Program-made: the position numbers and the translations under genes
The notes under the pieces: model-generated
Database searches by the model: none
The model's input: the letters and a program-made list of their open reading frames with translations, nothing else
Told to the model about the DNA's origin: nothing
Assembly (NCBI RefSeq): GCF_002211305.1
Contig: NZ_LOKW01000008.1
Span: 1 to 64,000 of the forward strand
Origin: Rhizobium sp. R634
GTDB lineage: Bacteria > Pseudomonadota > Alphaproteobacteria > Rhizobiales > Rhizobiaceae
Direction of reading: 5' to 3'
DNA length: 64,000 nucleotides
In this document: positions 10,118 through 17,785 of the stretch, piece after piece
Layout: the number at the start of each line of letters is the position of its first letter
Position numbering within the stretch: the first letter of the stretch is position 1

Positions 10118-10157
10118 CGGACTCGTGGCAGCGCCTTGCTTAAGCATCGTCCAGAAG

Positions 10158-10190
10158 CAACAAAAAAGGCGGCGCCAATGGCACCGCCTT
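10158..10190 (-). terminator. Rho-independent terminator of the 57-residue gene
   Basis: On the minus strand: stem AAGGCGGTGCC / GGCGCCGCCTT (one mismatch) around ATT, followed by TTTTGTTG. It lies about 115 bases downstream of the stop at 10307, with no other gene between. Confidence 0.75.
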
Positions 10191-10306
10191 GGACCGGTCC
10201 ATCCGGTCAATGCCCGCGAGCTCGAAGGAGGAGGAGTGCTCAAGCGGGCGTCTACTGCATTCCAATAGGCCGGTCCGGGAGGGAGGAGACGGACGGGCTT
10301 TCAGGC

Positions 10307-10480
10307 TTAGAACGCGTAGCTGGGAGCGCCCTGGTGGCGGGTCACACGCTGGCCGGCGCCGAGCAGCTTGAGGCTGTCTTCGCTCTGCGGACGGCGGGCG
10401 CCGATGACGTGACGCACGGTCTGGCGTTCGCCAGCCTGTACCGGGCTGCTGTATGCGAAGCGCGAGAGAGAGGCGGTCAT
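10307..10480 (-). CDS. Small basic protein, 57 residues
   Basis: Frame starting MTASLSRFAYSSPVQAGERQ and ending TRHQGAPSYAF, 57 residues, rich in Arg with several Ser and Gln; no membrane segment, signal or known motif. It has a strong AAGGA ribosome-binding site nine bases before the ATG at 10480 and a terminator downstream, which together make a real gene likely despite its size. I do not recognise the family. It is transcribed away from aminopeptidase P, with about 280 bases between the two starts for both promoters. Confidence 0.72.
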   Translation of the reverse strand: MTASLSRFAYSSPVQAGERQTVRHVIGARRPQSEDSLKLLGAGQRVTRHQGAPSYAF

Positions 10481-10758
10481 TTCAAAAAATCCTTTGTTTG
10501 CTGGTTCGTCCGAACCGTTCGATGCCGCCTATATAGCTATTCTGAAATGCGGAGGCAGAGGGTTTTGCTCATGGGAGCCATGCGGCCAATGCATAAAGCG
10601 TGCCAAATTAACTTTTGCCGTCACAGTTCTGTCAAAATGCTGAGCGGGTTCAACGGTTTCGACTCGTTTCGTCGCTTTTTCTCCCCATCGATTGAAATTT
10701 CGCTAACATGGCGGCCATCCCATTAACCGGATTCGTCTCAACCATTCGGGTTTTCAGT

Positions 10759-12594
10759 ATGTTTCAGTCCTTCGACGTCACCTCCACGCCGCATTTCGGC
10801 AGGGATCGGGTATCGGCGCTGCGCGCGACTTTCGATTCGCTCGGCATCGACGCCTTCCTCGTGCCCCGCGCCGATGAATTCAACGGCGAATATGTTCCCG
10901 CTTGTTCGGAGCGGTTGGCATGGCTGACGGGCTTCACCGGTTCGGCGGGCGTCGCGCTCGTCTTGCGCGCGCAGGCGATCGTCTTCGTCGACGGACGCTA
11001 TGTCACGCAGCTTGCCGAACAGGTCGATGGCTCGGTTTTTTCCGGCGGCGATCTCGTCAACGAGCCGCCGCATGTCTGGCTTGCCGCAAACGGCGCCAAG
11101 GGACTGAGACTCGGTATCGATCCCTGGCTGCATTCCGGCGCCGAGGTTCGCCGCCTGGAAAAGGCGCTTGCTGAGATCGGCGGAACGCTCATCTTCCTGC
11201 CGCACAACCCGCTCGACAGGCTCTGGAGCGACCGGCCGGCCGAGCCGCTCGGCGCAGTCACCATCCAGAATGTCGCCCAGGCCGGGGTGCTGGCCAGCGA
11301 CAAGATCGCGACGATCGCCTCCGCCCTTGCCAAGAAGAACCTTGCGGCGGTGCTGATTGCCGATCCTTCCTCAGTCGCCTGGGCCTTCAACATCCGCGGC
11401 GCCGACGTGCCGCATACGCCGCATCCGCTGGCGCGCGCCATCATCCATGCCGACGGGCGAGCCGAACTCTTCCTCGACAAGCGCAAGACCGGCATCGAGC
11501 CGGAAGCCTATCTCGGGCAGATCGCGGCACAACTGCCTCCCTCGGCGCTGGAGGAGAGGCTGGCCGCCGTCTCCAAAGATGGCGGCCGCGTGCTGATCGA
11601 TCCTGATATCGCTTCCTACGCGCTGGCCGAGATCATCCGCAAGGCGGGCGGCGAGGCGGTGGAGGGGTCCGATCCCGCCAAGCTGCCGCGCGCGGTGAAG
11701 AACGACGTCGAGATCAACGGCTCGGCCGCCGCGCATCTGCAGGACGGAGCGGCCATGGTGGAATTCCTCTACTGGCTGTCGCAGGAAAAGCCCGGCACGG
11801 TGAGCGAGATCGCCGCCGCCGAGCGGCTCGAAGCGGCGCGTGCCCGCGTCGGGCAAAGCATGCAGAACCCGCTGAAGGACATTTCCTTCGATACGATATC
11901 AGGTGCGGGCGAACATGCGGCGATCATGCATTATCGCGTGACGACCGAGACCAACCGGATGATTGAGGCCGGCGAACTCTTCCTGATCGATTCCGGCGCG
12001 CAATATATCAACGGCACGACCGACATAACCCGCACTGTCGGCATCGGCGCGGTTTCGGAGGAGCATCGCCGCTTCTTCACGCTGGTGCTGAAAGGCATGA
12101 TCGAGATCAGCACGGCGCGTTTTCCGAAAGGGACGCGCGGCTGCGACCTCGATCCGCTGGCGCGCATCGCGCTGTGGCGGGCAGGGGCTGATTTTGCCCA
12201 TGGCACGGGCCATGGCGTCGGTTCCTATCTCTCGGTGCATGAGGGGCCGCAGCGCATCTCCAGGCTTTCGACGCAGGAACTGCTGCCCGGCATGATCCTT
12301 TCGAACGAACCGGGCTATTACCGGCCCGGCAGCTTCGGCATCCGCATCGAAAACCTGATCTATGTGCGCGGCGCCGAGGAGATCGAGGGCGGCGACATGG
12401 CCATGCTCGGCTTCGAAACGCTGACCTTCTGCCCGATCGACCGCAGTCTCGTCATCCCCGAGCTTCTGACCCATGACCAGCTGCATTGGTTCAACGATTA
12501 TCACCGCCGCACGCGCGAGGCGCTGATGCCGCTGATCCACGATCGCGACGTCAGGGCATGGCTCGAAAACGCGACGCTGCCGCTGGAATATTAG
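10759..12594 (+). CDS. pepP: Xaa-Pro aminopeptidase (M24B, aminopeptidase P)
   Basis: A 611-residue cytosolic metallopeptidase that removes N-terminal residues preceding proline. Three-domain layout of the long aminopeptidase P type: two creatinase-like N-terminal domains (about 1-310) and a pita-bread catalytic domain. The dinuclear metal ligands are all present: Asp in LIDSGAQY (about 410), Asp in TTDITRT, His in HGTGHGVG (about 485), Glu in NEPGYY (about 516) and Glu in RIENL (about 530). ATG 10759 was chosen because MFQSFDVTS matches the usual N-terminus; an in-frame ATG at 10708 would add 17 residues. The symbol is by function. Confidence 0.93.
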   Translation: MFQSFDVTSTPHFGRDRVSALRATFDSLGIDAFLVPRADEFNGEYVPACSERLAWLTGFTGSAGVALVLRAQAIVFVDGRYVTQLAEQVDGSVFSGGDLVNEPPHVWLAANGAKGLRLGIDPWLHSGAEVRRLEKALAEIGGTLIFLPHNPLDRLWSDRPAEPLGAVTIQNVAQAGVLASDKIATIASALAKKNLAAVLIADPSSVAWAFNIRGADVPHTPHPLARAIIHADGRAELFLDKRKTGIEPEAYLGQIAAQLPPSALEERLAAVSKDGGRVLIDPDIASYALAEIIRKAGGEAVEGSDPAKLPRAVKNDVEINGSAAAHLQDGAAMVEFLYWLSQEKPGTVSEIAAAERLEAARARVGQSMQNPLKDISFDTISGAGEHAAIMHYRVTTETNRMIEAGELFLIDSGAQYINGTTDITRTVGIGAVSEEHRRFFTLVLKGMIEISTARFPKGTRGCDLDPLARIALWRAGADFAHGTGHGVGSYLSVHEGPQRISRLSTQELLPGMILSNEPGYYRPGSFGIRIENLIYVRGAEEIEGGDMAMLGFETLTFCPIDRSLVIPELLTHDQLHWFNDYHRRTREALMPLIHDRDVRAWLENATLPLEY

Positions 12595-12618
12595 GATAAT
12601 GGCGCCATGCCGCCGGCA

Positions 12619-12927
12619 TCAGATGCCGGCGCTGTGGCGCCAGAGCATGACGACGATCCAGGCGGCGACCAGCATCCATGTGTGGGTGAAACGCAGGCCG
12701 ACGAAGAGGGCGACGGCGAGCGCCAGCTTCGAATCCCAGCCGCCGATGAAGAAGGCAGGCGCGACCAGTGTCGTCAGAACGGCGGCCGGAACGGCGTTCA
12801 GCGCCGCCTCCATGCGCGGCGGGATGCTCTTCATCCGAGTAATGAGGATGTAGCCGCCGATGCGGGTGGCGAAGGTCGCGGCCGCGGCGGCGAGGATGAC
12901 GAGCGCCATGTGAAGATCGAATTCCAT
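12619..12927 (-). CDS. azlD: AzlD-family branched-chain amino acid exporter subunit
   Basis: A 102-residue membrane protein with about four helices, matching the small AzlD/YgaH subunit that pairs with AzlC to export branched-chain amino acids or their analogues. It starts three bases after the AzlC stop, which confirms the pair. Its stop codon lies within a palindrome, GCCGGCATCAGATGCCGGC (12612-12630), between this gene and convergent pepP. The C-terminus is short and hydrophobic. Confidence 0.88.
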   Translation of the reverse strand: MEFDLHMALVILAAAAATFATRIGGYILITRMKSIPPRMEAALNAVPAAVLTTLVAPAFFIGGWDSKLALAVALFVGLRFTHTWMLVAAWIVVMLWRHSAGI

Positions 12928-12930
12928 GGC

Positions 12931-13662
12931 TCAGACCTCGTGCACTTCGGATTGCAGGGCGTCGGCCTCGAGATCGGGCTCCTCGGGTGGCAATGGCTGC
13001 AGGGCGGCGAGCACGATGCCGGCGGCAGCACCGAGGCTCACATGCCAGGGCGAGCCGACATAGCGATAGGCGAGCACGGATGCCACCGCGCTGACGAGCG
13101 CCACGGGCAGGAAATTGTCGCGCTTGCGGAAGCCGAGGACGATGCCGAGGAAATAGGCCGGCAGCAGGATATCAAGGCCGATCGCCTTGGGGTCGCCGAT
13201 GAAGCCGCCGAGCATGCCGCCCGCGACGCTGATCAGCACCCAGGGAATGTAGATGATGATGCCGAAGCCGAAATACCAGGCGAAGGTCAGCGGTTTGCCG
13301 GCCTCGCTGCGCTTGACCGCTTCGGCAAATTGCGGATCGACGAGCAGGAAGAAGGTGAAGAATTTCTGGACCGGCGTGAAATGGCCGATATAGCGCGCCA
13401 AGGCCGCCGAATAGAGCACGTGGCGGAAATTGACGGCGAGGATCGACAGCACGATCAGCCAGGCATGGACGTTATGGCCGAAGAGCTCGATGCCGACCAT
13501 CTGGCTGGCGCCCGCATAGACGGTGGCGCTCATGAAGGCGGCTTCGGAAAGCGACATGCCGTTTTCGACCGCGAGCGCCCCGAATAAAGCGCCAAAGGGC
13601 GCCGACGCCAGCGCAACGGCGGAGCCGCCCCGCAAACCTTCAACAAAGTCGGCGCGATTCAT
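12931..13662 (-). CDS. azlC: AzlC-family branched-chain amino acid exporter
   Basis: A 243-residue protein with about six to seven membrane helices, of the AzlC/YgaZ family. Conserved features include the N-terminal APFGALFGALA, the segment FMSATVYAGASQMVG and the FTPVQKFFTFFLLVDPQF region. It forms the large subunit of the exporter with AzlD. A 10-bp perfect palindrome TCCAATTGGA (13671-13680) lies just upstream of its start codon and could be an operator. No Lrp- or AraC-type regulator is adjacent. Confidence 0.92.
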   Translation of the reverse strand: MNRADFVEGLRGGSAVALASAPFGALFGALAVENGMSLSEAAFMSATVYAGASQMVGIELFGHNVHAWLIVLSILAVNFRHVLYSAALARYIGHFTPVQKFFTFFLLVDPQFAEAVKRSEAGKPLTFAWYFGFGIIIYIPWVLISVAGGMLGGFIGDPKAIGLDILLPAYFLGIVLGFRKRDNFLPVALVSAVASVLAYRYVGSPWHVSLGAAAGIVLAALQPLPPEEPDLEADALQSEVHEV

Positions 13663-13793
13663 ATGGGTAATCCAATTGGAATTTCAGGTTTCACTTATGG
13701 GCTAAGACCTGTCGCGGCAATTGAATTTCGTTGATTGACCAATCGATTTCGCTGAAGCATCAAAGCCTGATCGCATCCGGCGGAGAGACCCTC

Positions 13794-14039
13794 ATGAAGA
13801 AGATCGAGTTTTCGAAAGAAGAAAAGGCCGAAATCGTTTCGCGCATCCGCGCCTATTTCGACCGGGAACTCGACCCCATCGGCGCCTTGCCGGCCGAATT
13901 CCTGCTCGATTTCTTCACCGAGGAGGTCGGGCCATACTTCTACAATCGCGGGCTAAGAGACGCCCATGCCGCTTTATTGAAGAGAATGGAAGACATGGCC
14001 GAGGATATCCATCTTCTCGAGCGCGAGGAGAAATCCTAG
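13794..14039 (+). CDS. DUF2164-family small protein
   Basis: An 81-residue acidic, helical protein of the DUF2164 type. Characteristic features are FSKEEKAEIVSRIRAYFDRE near the N-terminus, then PAEFLLDFFTEEVGPYFYN and GLRDAHAALLKRMEDM. Function unknown. The ATG at 13794 has GGAGAG seven bases upstream; a longer frame from 13731 lacks such a site. It stands alone between divergent azlC and a membrane-protein gene. Confidence 0.85.
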   Translation: MKKIEFSKEEKAEIVSRIRAYFDRELDPIGALPAEFLLDFFTEEVGPYFYNRGLRDAHAALLKRMEDMAEDIHLLEREEKS

Positions 14040-14132
14040 CGCCTGGAAATCAAATCAGAGCCTTCATTTAACGCCAAATTATGTCCAGGCCGATATGGTC
14101 ATCGCGCTTTCTTTCACCGGGTTGCGTGTCAA

Positions 14133-15725
14133 TTGGCCTCGATTGTCTCTGTTGTTGATGAATCCCGTTCGGCGAAGCTCGGCAAGACGGTGATCTTTTT
14201 GATCTGGCTTGTGCTGGCCTCTGCGCTTTGCTGGTCCGAAACCGTCTGGCGTGATGAAGTTCGCGCATTGTCGTTGGCCCTCCAGGGAGACAATTTCGCC
14301 GATATGCTTCGCCAGATGCATGGCGAGGGTCATCCTGCCATCTGGTATATCCTGCTGCGCGCCGCCCATGTCGTGGTCGGCTCGCCCGTCGTTTTGAAGG
14401 TCGTGGCGCTGACGATTGCGGCGGCTGCGGCCTATCTTCTCGTCTTCAGGCTGAAACTGCCTCTTTCCATCATGCTGCTGTCGCTGTTCGGCAGTTTTTC
14501 GGTTTTCGAATACGCCGCGATGTCGCGAAACTACGGCATCAGCATGCTGATAATCTTTGTGATCGTCCTGGCGTGGCAGAAGGGAGCGCGCAACGGCATA
14601 TTGAGCGGCCTGCTGTTTGCCTTGCTGGCGAATACCAATGTGCATTCTGTCGTTCTTGTCGGCGGCTTCCTGGCTTATTGGTTTTTTGATTTGGTCCTGG
14701 CGCGGCCAAGACCTCCTTTGCGGGACTATCGAGGCTTTGCGACAGCCGCAGCCCTGGCCGCGGTTGGAGTTGTTCTGTGCTTCCTCACGGTCTATCCGAC
14801 CTTCAACGATACCGGGCAGAACGATCTCAGCGGCGAGAATTTCGCTTTACTCGCCCTTCGTGCTCTTACGCTCGCCAGTTCGCATTTTCTGTCCTTCTAT
14901 CCCGACAGCATCCCCGGACTGATGGTGGCCGATCCGTTGGCTTTCCGCGTCTTCGCAGCTTTGATGTCGGTGCTCATCTACGGCAGCCTGTTGGCGCTGG
15001 CGAACCGACGGCCGGCCATGATCGCCGCGGCGCTGGTGCTACTAGGGCTCTCGCTGCTGTTTACCCTGGTTTATCCCGGCGGATACAGACATCAGGCGCT
15101 CTGGCTGGTTTTCATGATCGCGATGACCGCCTTGACCACGGACATTCAGCGTGAAGGGACGGGCGTTACCGGCACCACGGCTGCCGGCCGCATCGTAAAG
15201 TTCGGCCGCCTGTGCTTCCTGATATTGCTGGCGCTGCAGGTTGTCTCCGCTGTCGAAAAGGTCAATCGGACCTTCGTGGCCGAAATACCTTTCAGCCGGA
15301 GCAAGGATTTCGGTGCGTTCATTCAATCGCGCCCCGATCTCAAGGACGCGATCGTCATGGCGGATCCCGATTATCTCGTCGAAGCGCTGCCTTACTATGT
15401 TTCCAATCGCACCTATCTTCTGCGGGAGGAGCGGTTCGGCGCCATCGTGCGATATACCCGCAACGCGCGGCTTTCGCTCAGCCTTGCCGACATCCTCCAA
15501 TCGGCACGGCGATTGCAGCAGAGTGAGAAGGTGCCTGTCATCATTCTTCTTTCGCAGCGGCTCGATCAGATCACCGGGCCGGTCTCCTTGCGTGAAAGCT
15601 ATGTCTGGCGGCTGTCTCTGACGCCTGAGGATATTTCGGCTTTCCAAAGCGCGACAGAGCTCGTCGAACGCTTCGGCCCGACCGCCGGAAGCGATGAAAC
15701 CTACGACGCCTATGTGTTGAAATAA
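14133..15725 (+). CDS. Multi-pass membrane protein, glycosyltransferase-39-like
   Basis: A 530-residue inner-membrane protein with roughly ten to eleven helices, then a C-terminal soluble region of about 110 residues. Near the N-terminus WRDEVRALSLA, followed by GEGHPAIWYILLR after TM1, has the acidic pair and the HP motif seen in the first periplasmic loop of GT-C/family 39 glycosyltransferases, which use polyprenyl-phosphate sugars. No partner genes for a glycan are near. No ATG suits the N-terminus; TTG at 14133 is used by default, and a GTG at 14190 is possible. The call as GT-C fold is inference; the exact substrate is unknown. Confidence 0.7.
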   Translation: MASIVSVVDESRSAKLGKTVIFLIWLVLASALCWSETVWRDEVRALSLALQGDNFADMLRQMHGEGHPAIWYILLRAAHVVVGSPVVLKVVALTIAAAAAYLLVFRLKLPLSIMLLSLFGSFSVFEYAAMSRNYGISMLIIFVIVLAWQKGARNGILSGLLFALLANTNVHSVVLVGGFLAYWFFDLVLARPRPPLRDYRGFATAAALAAVGVVLCFLTVYPTFNDTGQNDLSGENFALLALRALTLASSHFLSFYPDSIPGLMVADPLAFRVFAALMSVLIYGSLLALANRRPAMIAAALVLLGLSLLFTLVYPGGYRHQALWLVFMIAMTALTTDIQREGTGVTGTTAAGRIVKFGRLCFLILLALQVVSAVEKVNRTFVAEIPFSRSKDFGAFIQSRPDLKDAIVMADPDYLVEALPYYVSNRTYLLREERFGAIVRYTRNARLSLSLADILQSARRLQQSEKVPVIILLSQRLDQITGPVSLRESYVWRLSLTPEDISAFQSATELVERFGPTAGSDETYDAYVLK

Positions 15726-15773
15726 GAAGCCGCACAGCAGCTTGCCTGGCCTCTGCTCTTTCGCCTCAGCTTC

Positions 15774-16439
15774 TCAGCCCTCGCGCTTCATCCGCTCCCG
15801 GCGCTCGAGTTCGGCCGGGGAGGGCTCCGACATCGCGAAGCTGCCGGGTTTGACCTCGCCGGCACGTTCGTAGACGCTCATGATGACGCCTGTCGTCGAA
15901 ACCGAGCTGGCGGTGAGCTTCAGCGCCTCCGGCTTGGCGCCATGGCCGAACAGGCGCTTGCCGGGGCCGAGGATCACGGGGAAGGTCAGGAGCCGGAGTT
16001 CGTCGATCAGGTCGTGCGCGAGCAGGGTTTGCAGGAGGCCGCTGCTGCCCTGCGTCAGGAGGTCGGGGCCGTCCTCCCGTTTCAACCGGGCGATTTCGGC
16101 GGCGACCTCGCCGTGCAGCGCAACGGAATTTTCCCAGGTGAGCGGTTCGTTTGAGGTGGTCGCGACATATTTGGTCGCGGCATTGAAGGCCTTGCCGATG
16201 GGGTCGTCTTTTCCGACATAGGGCCAATGGGCGGCGAAGATTTCGTATGTCTTGCGGCCGAGCAGCAGCGCGAAGGGATCGGTGAAGATCCCGTCCATGA
16301 ACTCGCCCATCGCCTCGTCCCAGTAGTTGACGGTTCAGCCGCCGAGGGTGAAGCCGCCGGTCGGATCCTCCTCAGGCGCGCCGGGCGCCTGCATGACGCC
16401 ATCCAGGCTCACAAAGGCTGCGGTCACAAGCTTTCTCAT
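15774..16439 (-). pseudogene. RibD-C/DHFR-like reductase gene with in-frame stop
   Basis: The frame from ATG 16439 reads MRKLVTAAFVSLDGVMQAP, then GGFTLGG, then TGA (16335-16337), and continues in the same frame as TVNYWDEAMGEFMDGIF through to the natural stop at 15774. Related dihydrofolate-reductase-like (RibD C-terminal domain) proteins have tryptophan at this place, so TGG to TGA is the simplest change. The whole would be about 221 residues with GPGKRLFGHG in the C-terminal half. No frameshift is present. Restart at ATG 16310 would give a protein lacking the first beta strand of the nucleotide fold. It is either a recent pseudogene or a base-call error. Confidence 0.85.
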
Positions 16440-16525
16440 CTCTCGGCTCCCATGGTTGGTGTCTTCGGAGCCAAGGACGGATGGGCGTGCGCCGATCCGA
16501 CATTCCCGCGTTATTTTCGCGCGAG

Positions 16526-17152
16526 TTAGCCGGCCAGAGCCTTGGCGCTGTCGATAATCGCGATGCCATGCGCCCGCATCTCGTCGATGGCGGCGGCGAC
16601 GCCTTCGGGGGTGATGCCGCGGCTGGCATCCTCGATGAAGCGCACCCGTATGCCCGGCATCATTTCCAGCGCGTCGAGCGCGGAGAATTTGACGCAATAA
16701 TCGGTGGCGAGGCCGCAGACATCGAGATCGGTGACGCCCTGGTCGTCGAGGAAATCGGAAAGGCCGGTCGAGGCATCCCGGTCATTATCGCGGAAGGCCG
16801 AATAGCTGTCGATCCTGGGATCCTCGCCCTTCTGCTGAATCAGGTCGATCTCTTCGGATTTGAGCGCGGGATGCAGTTCGGCGTCGAGCGTGCCCTGGAT
16901 GCAGTGGTCCGGCCACATCATCTGCGGCTTGCCGGAGAGTTCGCCCATTTCGAAAGGGGCGGCGCCCGGATGGGCGGAAGCGAAACTGCCGTGGCCCGGC
17001 GGATGCCAGTCCTGCGAAGCGACGATGAGATCGTATCTACCGCTGTCGATCAGCCTGTTTGCGACGGGAACCACCTTGTCGCCCTCCGGCACCGGCAGGT
17101 TGCCGCCCGGACAGAAGCCGTTCTGGATATCGACAAGCAGCAGCGCTTTCAT
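16526..17152 (-). CDS. pncA: Nicotinamidase PncA
   Basis: A 208-residue isochorismatase-fold hydrolase that converts nicotinamide to nicotinate in NAD salvage. Catalytic and metal residues are visible: Asp8 in LLLVDIQNGF, the metal site in SQDWHPPGHGSF (Asp48, His50, His54), and the nucleophile Cys153 in GLATDYCVKFSA. ATG 17152 gives the usual N-terminus MKALLLVDIQ. The gene lies upstream of, and on the same strand as, the interrupted reductase gene, 86 bases apart. Confidence 0.95.
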   Translation of the reverse strand: MKALLLVDIQNGFCPGGNLPVPEGDKVVPVANRLIDSGRYDLIVASQDWHPPGHGSFASAHPGAAPFEMGELSGKPQMMWPDHCIQGTLDAELHPALKSEEIDLIQQKGEDPRIDSYSAFRDNDRDASTGLSDFLDDQGVTDLDVCGLATDYCVKFSALDALEMMPGIRVRFIEDASRGITPEGVAAAIDEMRAHGIAIIDSAKALAG

Positions 17153-17407
17153 CAAGGCCAAGTCCTTCGCTTAATCGCAATGCAAGATGCCAAATGCACA
17201 CTCGATGCATCAACTAGTGAATTCCCGAAGGCCCGCATGCAAGCGTTAATTCCGTCACCGGTGGTAGTAGCCGTCCGAAAAAGAATATGCTAATGCAACC
17301 AATGCGATAGGGTGCGGTTGTGTGAGAGCGACATGCAAAGAGGCCGATCTTGCCGGGCGCCCTGATTTCTGCCTTTCTTGCCTGAGACGCAAGCCGGAAC
17401 CGAAGCC

Positions 17408-17755
17408 ATGTCCGAGCCTCAACCCGATGAAAAGATCGATGCGACGTTCCGCAACGGCTCGCTGACGGCGACCGGGATCATCCTTGGTTTCTCGCTCAAC
17501 TTCATCAGCCTGTGGGTGTCCAATCCAAATGACTGGAGCAGTGTCGATCTGTTGCCGATGTCGTTCCTGACCGTCGGTATCGCCATTCAGGTGAAGGTTT
17601 TCGCCGATCTCCTGGCGCGCGACTCGCTGCTCGCCGCCAAATATGACCGGTCTCGGCGGCTCTTCCTGATCGGGCTGTCGATCGTTGCCGTCGGAATGGG
17701 CATCGCCCTGCTGAACGACATTCTCGGGCTGAGCAGTATGCGGATGTTCGGGTGA
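17408..17755 (+). CDS. Small membrane protein of unknown function
   Basis: A 115-residue protein with three predicted membrane helices (about 28-47, 54-74 and 88-108) and a hydrophilic N-terminus (MSEPQPDEKIDATFRNGS). I do not recognise a family. ATG 17408 was chosen over an in-frame TTG at 17378. It is convergent with uvrD, and only 30 bases separate the two stops. Confidence 0.7.
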   Translation: MSEPQPDEKIDATFRNGSLTATGIILGFSLNFISLWVSNPNDWSSVDLLPMSFLTVGIAIQVKVFADLLARDSLLAAKYDRSRRLFLIGLSIVAVGMGIALLNDILGLSSMRMFG

Positions 17756-17785
17756 CGATTCACCCCGCGCGGCATCGCCGCGCGG

